11,865 nt of DNA from Candidatus Alectryobacillus merdavium (GTDB taxonomy: Bacteria > Bacillota_I > Bacilli_A > RFN20 > CAG-826). Positions 6,749-11,865 of the stretch are shown in pieces. A model generated the notes under the pieces. It searched no databases. It saw nothing but the letters and a program-made list of their open reading frames with translations, and was not told where the DNA came from. The stretch covers positions 1 through 11,865 of the forward strand of contig JADIMN010000105.1 of NCBI GenBank assembly GCA_017694735.1. The letters run 5' to 3'. Every line of letters begins with the position of its first letter. Position 1 is the stretch's first letter. A program made the position numbers and the translations under genes.

Positions 6749-6976
6749 TTATTCACTAACAAATGGTAATAATGCCATGAACCTTGCTCTTTTAATAGCA
6801 AGAGCAAGTTGTCTTTGATACTTAGCGCTTGTTCCAGTTAATCTTCTAGGAGCAATTCTACCACTAGCACCAATAAACTTTTTTAATAATTCAACATCTT
6901 TATAATCGATGTATTTAACATTATTTTTAGTAAAATAACAAACCTTTTTCTTAGGTCTTACTTTCTTAAATGCCAT
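6749..6976 (-). CDS. rpsR: Small-subunit ribosomal protein bS18
   Basis: The 75-residue product is bS18, which binds the 30S platform as a heterodimer with bS6. The core from VCYFT through IDYKDVELLKKF to GRIAPRRLTGTSAKYQRQL and AIKRARFMALLPF is nearly diagnostic. An AAGGAG Shine-Dalgarno (6987-6992) precedes the ATG by 10 nt. It is last in the rpsF-ssb-rpsR operon, 17 nt after ssb, and a strong terminator follows its stop. The N-terminal basic extension is shorter than in Bacillus. Confidence 0.97.
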   Translation of the reverse strand: MAFKKVRPKKKVCYFTKNNVKYIDYKDVELLKKFIGASGRIAPRRLTGTSAKYQRQLALAIKRARFMALLPFVSE

Positions 6977-6993
6977 AATTTATAATCTCCTTA

Positions 6994-7416
6994 TCAATTG
7001 AATGGAAGATCATCCTCAGTAATATCAATTGTTTCAACATTACTATCGCTTGATGAATCTTCTCCAAATAATCCTTCATCAGTTGAATTAGTTTGTCCTT
7101 TTGGACCTAAAAAAGCGACAGAATCACATACAATTTCAATACTTGTAGCTTTTGTACCATCTTTCTTAGTATAAGAATTAGAAATTAATCTTCCATCAAC
7201 TCCAACTAAAGAACCTTTCTTAGTAAATTTAACAACATTTTCTGCTAAGGCGTTCCAAGTTTGACATCTAATAAAGACGGTTGAATTTCCAGATTCTCCT
7301 CTTTTTCTTTTATTATCAACAGCTAAAGTAAAAGTAGCTACTGAATAATTTGATGCTGTCTTATTTAGTACAGGATCTTGTGCTAAACGACCGACTAATA
7401 CAACTCTATTAACCAT
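6994..7416 (-). CDS. ssb: Single-stranded DNA-binding protein SSB
   Basis: The 140-residue product has the OB-fold (residues 1-105) starting MVNRVVLVGRLAQDP, with the aromatic positions Phe29, Phe48 and Trp54 placed as in the family. A short acidic Ser/Asp-rich linker (about 106-130) leads to the C-terminal tip. SSB binds ssDNA as a tetramer, and its tip recruits repair and replication enzymes. The tip is EDDLPFN: one Asn follows the Pro-Phe that is normally the extreme C-terminus. The gene ends in TGA (6994-6996). An AGGAG at 7423-7427 lies 6 nt before the ATG. It lies between rpsF and rpsR, 17 nt from each, the classic bacterial order. Confidence 0.96.
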   Translation of the reverse strand: MVNRVVLVGRLAQDPVLNKTASNYSVATFTLAVDNKRKRGESGNSTVFIRCQTWNALAENVVKFTKKGSLVGVDGRLISNSYTKKDGTKATSIEIVCDSVAFLGPKGQTNSTDEGLFGEDSSSDSNVETIDITEDDLPFN

Positions 7417-7433
7417 AATTTTCTCCTAAATTT

Positions 7434-7724
7434 TTATTCTGCGTGATCAACAACAATTAAATGTCTTAATAAATTTTGATTGATCTTACCTAAACGATTA
7501 AATTCATTTAAAGCAGCATTATCTGCTTCAAATTTAACGCAGACATAAAATCCCTTAATTTGATCTTTAATTGGGTAAGCAAGAGTCTTTAATCCCCATT
7601 GATCAACTTTAGTGATTTTTCCACCATTAGAAGTAATAATACCATGTAATACTTCAATGGCTTTGTTTCTGCTTTCATCGTCTAAATCAGGTCTCAAAAT
7701 ATAAAGTAATTCATATTTTTTCAT
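7434..7724 (-). CDS. rpsF: Small-subunit ribosomal protein bS6
   Basis: The 96-residue product has the bS6 ferredoxin-like fold pattern: MKKYELLYILRPDL, then GGKITKVDQWGLKTLAYPI, GFYVCVKFEA, and the LLRHLIVV strand near the C-terminus. It pairs with bS18 on the 30S platform. There is no C-terminal Glu extension as in Escherichia coli. An ideal Shine-Dalgarno, AAAGGAGGT at 7730-7738, lies 5 nt before the ATG. It is first in the rpsF-ssb-rpsR operon, with its own promoter and a structured leader that may mediate feedback by the bS6:bS18 complex. Confidence 0.97.
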   Translation of the reverse strand: MKKYELLYILRPDLDDESRNKAIEVLHGIITSNGGKITKVDQWGLKTLAYPIKDQIKGFYVCVKFEADNAALNEFNRLGKINQNLLRHLIVVDHAE

Positions 7725-7740
7725 ATTCTACCTCCTTTGG

Positions 7741-7789
7741 ACTAAGAGTATCAATTTTTCATGATACCAGGACGTTTTTAATAAACGCA
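7741..7789 (-). promoter_or_regulatory. Structured rpsF leader, candidate bS6:bS18 feedback element
   Basis: Between the predicted transcription start (about 7789) and the Shine-Dalgarno the minus strand can form two hairpins: one of 5 bp (CGTTT/AAACG, 7773-7777 with 7783-7787) and one of 6 bp (GTATCA/TGATAC, 7748-7753 with 7762-7767, 8-nt loop). The second could be extended by TGG/CCA pairing across a bulge, and a UCCU just upstream could pair with AGGA of the Shine-Dalgarno. rpsF leaders in many bacteria carry a bS6:bS18-binding structure. I could not confirm the conserved bulge of that motif, so this is a candidate only. Confidence 0.4.
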
Positions 7790-7795
7790 TTTAAT

Positions 7796-7825
7796 ATTAT
7801 ATAGTAATTATATAATATATGTCAA
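7796..7825 (-). promoter_or_regulatory. Promoter of the rpsF-ssb-rpsR operon
   Basis: The minus strand has consensus TTGACA (7820-7825) and consensus TATAAT (7796-7801) separated by 18 nt. It lies between the lysS terminator and rpsF, and predicts a start near 7789 and a leader of about 65 nt. It is the only promoter in the window with both hexamers perfect, as expected for a highly expressed ribosomal operon. Confidence 0.85.
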
Positions 7826-7835
7826 AACGAAGAAT

Positions 7836-7876
7836 AAAAAAATTACCTCCTTAATATATAAGTCGGAGGTAATTTT
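7836..7876 (-). terminator. Intrinsic terminator after lysS
   Basis: On the minus strand AAAATTACCTCC and GGAGGTAATTTT form a perfect 12-bp stem (plus arms 7839-7850 and 7865-7876) with a 14-nt A/T-rich loop, ending in a run of seven T (7836-7842). It lies 18 nt past the lysS stop. The loop is unusually large for a terminator, and the arms contain anti-Shine-Dalgarno-like and Shine-Dalgarno-like cores. Confidence 0.85.
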
Positions 7877-7894
7877 ACTATTTTTCCAAAAATT

Positions 7895-9373
7895 TTAACG
7901 ATCTTTCATTGTTGGGAAGAGAATTACTTCTCTTACAGATTGTTGATTCAATAAAATCATTGCTAATCTGTCAATTCCGATACCAACACCACCAGCTGGA
8001 GGCATACCGTATTCTAAAGCTTCAATAAAGTCTTCATCCATCTCGTTTGCCTCTTCATCGCCTAATTCTTTAGCTTTTAATTGATCTTCAAATCTTTGTC
8101 TTTGGTCAATTGGATTGTTTAATTCGCTATATGCATTGCAAATTTCAAATCCTGCAATATATAACTCAAATCTTTCAACAAAACGAGGATCTTTTCCCTT
8201 TTTGGTAAGAGGTGAAATTTCAATAGGGTGTCCGTATACAAATGTTGGTTGAATTAAATCTTTTTCACAGAATTCTTCAAAGAAAGCATTTAATATATGA
8301 CCAACTCCAGTCATATGAGGTTCAACTTTAATTTTATTTTTCTTAGCAAGTTCAACGGCCTCTTCATAAGAAATATCGGATGAAAAATCAATTCCTGTCT
8401 TTTCTTTTACTAATTCAACCATGGAAACCCATCTAAATTCTTTGCTTAGATCAATGGTATTTTCTCCATATGTAATTGTTTGTGTCTTTAAAACATTGCT
8501 AGCAACATCTTTCAAGACACCTTCAACAAGATTTCTCATTGATTGTAAATCACCAAATGATTCATACAATTCAACTGTTGTAAATTCAGGATTATGTTTT
8601 GTATCAATACCTTCATTTCTAAAAAGTCTTCCAAATTCATATACCTTTTCTAATCCACCAACAAGTAATCTTTTTAAAGGTAATTCAGTCGCAATTCTTA
8701 AATAAAAATCTTTATTTAAAGCGTTGTGGTGAGTAATAAATGGTTTAGCATTAGCACCACCTAAAATTGGTTGAAGAGTGCTTGTTTCAACTTCAACAAA
8801 TCCATGAGAATCAAAATATCTCTGCATTTCACGAATAATTTGTGGTCTTAAAAGAGCAATTCTTTTAGATTCTTCATTCATTATTAAATCTAAATATCTC
8901 TTTCTATATCTTTCTTCGACATCTGTTAAACCATGAAATTTTTCAGGTAAAACTTTTAATGACTTTGTTAAAAATGTATATTCTTCAACTCTAATTGTAA
9001 GTTCGCCAGTTCTAGTAAACATTAATCTACCATATAGACCAACAATATCACCAATATCAGTTAATTTAAAAACTTCATAAGATTTTTCTCCGACAATATC
9101 AAGTCCCATGTAAGCTTGAATTCTTCCAAACTTATCTTGAATATTTAAAAATGAAGCTTTACCCATTCTTCTAATTGACATTACTCTACCAGCAACTTTT
9201 ACATAAATATGGTTTGTATCTAAGTCTTCGTTTGTTTTATTAAGTGTTTTTTCTCTACAAGTTTGAGTTGAATCAGTTCTATCAAATCTAGAACCAAATG
9301 GATCAACTCCTAAATCTCTTAACTTTTCTAATTTTTCTCTTCTAACAATTTCTTGATCATTTAAGATTGCCAT
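7895..9373 (-). CDS. lysS: Lysyl-tRNA synthetase, class II
   Basis: The 492-residue cytosolic enzyme charges tRNA-Lys with lysine using ATP. An N-terminal OB-fold anticodon-binding domain (about 57-135) precedes the class II core. The RYLDLIMN segment (159-166) leads into motif 1. Motif 2 is seen as YEFGRLFRNEGIDTKHNPEF (245-264), preceded by LRIATELPLKRLLVGG (225-240). Motif 3 is GGVGIGIDRLAMIL (461-474), followed by REVILFPTMK. Lysine-pocket residues appear intact, including the FEICNAYSELN segment (409-419). An AAAGGAG at 9381-9387 lies 7 nt before the ATG. It follows dus by 27 nt with no terminator between them, so the two are probably co-transcribed, as in Bacillus where dusB precedes lysS. 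A strong terminator follows. Confidence 0.97.
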   Translation of the reverse strand: MAILNDQEIVRREKLEKLRDLGVDPFGSRFDRTDSTQTCREKTLNKTNEDLDTNHIYVKVAGRVMSIRRMGKASFLNIQDKFGRIQAYMGLDIVGEKSYEVFKLTDIGDIVGLYGRLMFTRTGELTIRVEEYTFLTKSLKVLPEKFHGLTDVEERYRKRYLDLIMNEESKRIALLRPQIIREMQRYFDSHGFVEVETSTLQPILGGANAKPFITHHNALNKDFYLRIATELPLKRLLVGGLEKVYEFGRLFRNEGIDTKHNPEFTTVELYESFGDLQSMRNLVEGVLKDVASNVLKTQTITYGENTIDLSKEFRWVSMVELVKEKTGIDFSSDISYEEAVELAKKNKIKVEPHMTGVGHILNAFFEEFCEKDLIQPTFVYGHPIEISPLTKKGKDPRFVERFELYIAGFEICNAYSELNNPIDQRQRFEDQLKAKELGDEEANEMDEDFIEALEYGMPPAGGVGIGIDRLAMILLNQQSVREVILFPTMKDR

Positions 9374-9400
9374 ACAATAACTCCTTTTGTTCGTTAAATA

Positions 9401-10390
9401 TTATACATTATTTATTTCTTTTAATGTTTGATATAAATCATTAAAAGTATTAATTTTTGTTAAATTTATTCTAATTTCTTTCATATTTGGCATACCAGTG
9501 AAAAATTTTGGTGCTATACCTCTTAATATTTTAATTGCTACATCCTCGCCTTTTTCATCTATTAACATTTTTGAAAACTTTAAACAGTACTCAACTTGCT
9601 TTTTAACACTTCTTTTAAAGTGTTTTATTTTTCCTTTTTTTACATAATAATTTATTTCTTTAATAAGATGAGGATTTCCAACTCCTCCTCTAGCAACTAA
9701 AACACAATCAGCTCCAGTAATTTTTAATGCTTTAACAGCATCCTCAACCTTAAATATATTTCCACTAATTCCAAATGGAATACTGATATATTTATGAAGG
9801 TCTTTTAATAATTCATATCTAGGTTCACCAGAATAAAGTTGTTTAGTTGTTCTAGCATGAATACTTATATAAATTACTCCGCATTCTTCTAAAATCTTAC
9901 AAACATCTATAAAATTAATACTTTTATCATCTAGTCCAAGTCTAATTTTACAAGTAACTGGCTTCTTTGATTTTTTAACAATTAAAGAAACCATTTCTTT
10001 TAATTTATTAATATCTCTTAGCCAAGCAGATCCACCATTATTTTTTGTTACTTTTTTAACAGGACAAGCAAGATTTAAATCTAGAAAATCATAATTTATT
10101 TTTAAATCTTCTAATATCTCAAGAGCTTTTAATAAGTTTTCTTTTTGTCCTCCAAATAATTGGATACCTAACATTTTTTCTTTATTATCAGTATAAAGAA
10201 GTTTTATAGTTTCTTTATTATCATAAATTAAACCGCAATCAGAAATCATCTCTGAAAACACCATTGCAGGTTTAAACTTAGACATAAATTTTCTATAGGA
10301 AAAGGAAGTTATCCCAGCCATCGGAGCAAGAATAACTTTGTGCTTTTTAAAGTATTTTTTTAAATAAAGTGAATCAATTTTCTTTTCCAT
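9401..10390 (-). CDS. dusB: tRNA-dihydrouridine synthase, DusB-like
   Basis: The 329-residue flavoenzyme uses NADPH and FMN to reduce specific tRNA uridines to dihydrouridine. A TIM-barrel domain (about 18-245) has APMAGITSFSYR near the start. It carries DLNLACPVKKV (104-114) with catalytic Cys109, CKIRLG (147-152) and SIHAR (176-180). SGNIF (209-213) and VARGGVGNP (232-240) form the FMN-phosphate site. A helical tRNA-binding domain follows. The usual NxGCP reads NLACP, and GxGAxLL reads GGSAWLRD, which are mild variations. DusB is chosen over the other Dus types because the gene lies between ftsH and lysS as in Bacillus; the exact tRNA position is inferred. No Shine-Dalgarno precedes the ATG, and a hairpin ends 10 nt upstream. 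Confidence 0.9.
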   Translation of the reverse strand: MEKKIDSLYLKKYFKKHKVILAPMAGITSFSYRKFMSKFKPAMVFSEMISDCGLIYDNKETIKLLYTDNKEKMLGIQLFGGQKENLLKALEILEDLKINYDFLDLNLACPVKKVTKNNGGSAWLRDINKLKEMVSLIVKKSKKPVTCKIRLGLDDKSINFIDVCKILEECGVIYISIHARTTKQLYSGEPRYELLKDLHKYISIPFGISGNIFKVEDAVKALKITGADCVLVARGGVGNPHLIKEINYYVKKGKIKHFKRSVKKQVEYCLKFSKMLIDEKGEDVAIKILRGIAPKFFTGMPNMKEIRINLTKINTFNDLYQTLKEINNV

Positions 10391-10397
10391 AGTAATT

Positions 10398-10423
10398 AAA
10401 AGAGCAGAAGTAAATTCTGCTCT
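10398..10423 (-). terminator. Terminator or attenuator hairpin between ftsH and dusB
   Basis: On the minus strand AGAGCAGAA and TTCTGCTCT form a perfect 9-bp stem with a 5-nt loop (plus arms 10401-10409 and 10415-10423), followed by only four T and then AATTA. It lies 13 nt past the ftsH stop and ends 10 nt before the dusB ATG. I see no convincing separate dusB promoter, so it may be a leaky terminator that lets some transcription through. Confidence 0.65.
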
Positions 10424-10436
10424 ATTTTATTATTTT

Positions 10437-11865
10437 TTACTCACTTTTTCTAGGACGACCTCTTTTTTTAACAGGTTCATCTTTATTTGTTTCAAGTGAT
10501 TCTTTTGTTTCAGCAGAAGTTTCTTGAGTATTGGAATTAACTTCTTTTTCTTCTTCTTTACTAGAAACATCAGCAACTATTTCACTAGAAGAAGAGTTGT
10601 CTTCAACATTTACAACATCGCCAGAACTTTGAAGAGTGTTATTTACATCATTTTCTTGTTCAACTACAACATTATCTTCCTCTTTTTTAACGGTTTTATC
10701 TAAAGTTCTATTCTTTAATAAGTATTCGATTTCTTCAGAAGTAATAGTTTCTTTTTCTAATAAAGTATTAGCAATCAAAATAACATCATCTTTATTTTCT
10801 TCAATTATTCTTCTTGCTTCATCGTGACACTCATCAATAATTCTTCTAATTTCTTTATCAATTTCGATAGCTACTTCTTGTGAGAAATTTCTTTGAGTTG
10901 AAGTGTAATCTCTTCCTAAGAACACTGAACCAGCGTTTTGTTCGTATTGAATAGGTCCTAATTTAGACATACCATATTCAACAACCATACTTCTAGCAAT
11001 TCTAGTAGCTACTTCAATATCATTACTTGCACCGGTAGAAACATCTTCAAAGAAGATTTCTTCACTGGTTCTACCACCTAAATAACCAGTAATTCTTGCA
11101 AGCAATTCTTTTTTAGTTAATAAGAATCTATCATATTCTGGAGTCATTAAAACATGACCACCAGTATTTCCACGAGGAATAATAGTAATTTTTTGTACTT
11201 TATCACTATCTTTTAATTTTAAGCCAATAATAGCGTGTCCAGATTCATGAAAAGCAACTGTTTTTCTTTCAATCTCAGACATGGTTCTACTTGATTTAGC
11301 AGGTCCAGCAATTCTTCTATCAATTGCTTCATCAATTTCAGCAAGAGTAATTGAAGGAGTGTTATTTCTTACACTTAATATTGCGGCATCATTTAATACT
11401 GTTGCAATATCAGCACCAGAAAATCCAACAGTTCTCTTTGCTAAATTTTCAAAGTTAACATCAGCAGCAATCTTTTTATTTTTAGCGTGGACTTTGAAAA
11501 TAGCTTCTCTTCCTTTAACATCAGGTAAACTGACGGTAATCTTTCTATCAAATCTTCCAGCTCTTAATAGCGCAGGATCTAATACATCATCTCTGTTTGT
11601 TGCAGCAATAACAATAATACCGTTATTATCAGCAAATCCATCAAGTTCGACTAATAATTGGTTAAGAGTTTGCTCTCTTTCATCGTTTCCTCCGCCAAGA
11701 CCAGCACCTCTTTGTCTACCAACGGCATCGATTTCATCAATAAATATAATACATGGAGCGTTTTGTTTAGCTTGATTAAATAAATCTCTAACCCTACTTG
11801 CACCAACACCGACAAACATCTCGACAAAATCACTACCAGATATAGAGAAGAATGGAACACCAGCT
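10437..11865 (-). CDS. ftsH: ATP-dependent zinc metalloprotease FtsH, N-terminus beyond window
   Basis: FtsH is a membrane-anchored AAA+ protease that extracts and degrades membrane and cytosolic proteins. The frame stays open to the window edge: 15 residues (AGVPFFSISGSDFVE) precede the Met at 11817-11819, so that Met is internal, and the membrane helices and Walker A lie outside. Counting from that Met, the product shows the pore-loop segment MFVGVGA, Walker B IIFIDEID (24-31), and the second region of homology with IAATNRDDVLDPALLRAGRFDR (71-92) including the arginine fingers. The protease domain has zinc motif HESGH (191-195) and its third ligand Asp267 in TGASNDI. A 90-residue tail (about 371-460) rich in Glu, Ser, Asn and Val ends in KKRGRPRKSE, which resembles an AT-hook. 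A hairpin separates the gene from dusB. Confidence 0.96.
   Translation of the reverse strand, partial: AGVPFFSISGSDFVEMFVGVGASRVRDLFNQAKQNAPCIIFIDEIDAVGRQRGAGLGGGNDEREQTLNQLLVELDGFADNNGIIVIAATNRDDVLDPALLRAGRFDRKITVSLPDVKGREAIFKVHAKNKKIAADVNFENLAKRTVGFSGADIATVLNDAAILSVRNNTPSITLAEIDEAIDRRIAGPAKSSRTMSEIERKTVAFHESGHAIIGLKLKDSDKVQKITIIPRGNTGGHVLMTPEYDRFLLTKKELLARITGYLGGRTSEEIFFEDVSTGASNDIEVATRIARSMVVEYGMSKLGPIQYEQNAGSVFLGRDYTSTQRNFSQEVAIEIDKEIRRIIDECHDEARRIIEENKDDVILIANTLLEKETITSEEIEYLLKNRTLDKTVKKEEDNVVVEQENDVNNTLQSSGDVVNVEDNSSSSEIVADVSSKEEEKEVNSNTQETSAETKESLETNKDEPVKKRGRPRKSE

Noticed and set aside
10424..10452. Possible dusB promoter (TAAAAT on the minus strand)
   Set aside because: The -35 candidate does not resemble consensus and the region is simply A/T-rich at the ftsH 3' end.
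11281..11775. Long open frame (164 codons) on the plus strand opposite ftsH
   Set aside because: It is fully antisense to the conserved AAA+ and protease core, shows no recognisable domain, and is a by-product of the constrained ftsH codons.
11817..11819. ATG as the start of ftsH
   Set aside because: The upstream in-frame codons encode the conserved FtsH sequence GVPFFSISGSDFVE, so the gene continues past the window edge.
11651..11860. Minus-strand 69-codon frame overlapping ftsH
   Set aside because: It lies in another frame of the same strand over the FtsH Walker B/SRH region, and the FtsH frame itself stays open to the window edge.
1..11865. CRISPR array, tRNA or rRNA genes, prophage or defence genes
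   Set aside because: No regularly spaced repeats, cloverleaf-like or rRNA-like segments, and no viral or defence domains were seen; apart from the IS fragment and the orphan gene, everything is conserved housekeeping.

Overview
The window is AT-rich bacterial chromosome made almost entirely of conserved housekeeping genes, with the end of an insertion sequence at the left edge. Family content points to the Bacillota/Mycoplasmatota side of the tree: GdpP-type c-di-AMP phosphodiesterase, WalJ/YycJ, RlmH, and the rpsF-ssb-rpsR and gdpP-rplI-dnaB blocks. TGA is read as stop: the transposase, walJ and ssb all end in TGA, and the Trp codons checked (HAD hydrolase, LysRS) are TGG. This argues against Mycoplasmatales/Entomoplasmatales. 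It fits an AT-rich, standard-code lineage such as Acholeplasma-like, Erysipelotrichia-like or uncultured gut Bacilli; the exact group is inference.

Layout. 1-231: 3' end of an IS3-like transposase gene with its probable right inverted repeat. 246-584 (minus): an unrecognised 112-residue protein. 627-1439 (plus): Cof-type HAD phosphatase. 1448-1476: bidirectional terminator shared with the convergent minus-strand block. 1476-6577 (minus, transcribed right to left): gdpP, rplI, dnaB, walJ, rlmH, packed with overlaps or gaps of 1-7 nt. 6578-6748: terminator of the next operon, a candidate gdpP promoter and a 13-bp hairpin. 6749-7724 (minus): rpsF, ssb, rpsR. 7725-7894: structured rpsF leader, its promoter, and the lysS terminator. 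7895-10390 (minus): dus then lysS. 10391-10436: hairpin between ftsH and dus. 10437-11865 (minus): ftsH, missing its N-terminus at the window edge. There is no gene-free stretch over 300 bases.

How the genes relate. Two classic origin-proximal blocks of Bacillota, ftsH/dus/lysS and rpsF-ssb-rpsR with gdpP-rplI-dnaB/walJ/rlmH, lie next to each other on one strand. In Bacillus they sit on opposite sides of oriC. The genes serve translation (bS6, bS18, bL9, LysRS, tRNA dihydrouridylation, 23S methylation), replication (SSB, DnaB), c-di-AMP turnover and membrane proteolysis.

I found no defence island, CRISPR array, tRNA, prophage or obviously new multi-gene system. Points worth checking are the 90-residue low-complexity FtsH tail ending in an AT-hook-like motif, the hairpins in the gdpP and rpsF leaders, the antisense terminator-like hairpin inside the transposase gene, and the orphan 112-residue protein with a possible leaderless start.
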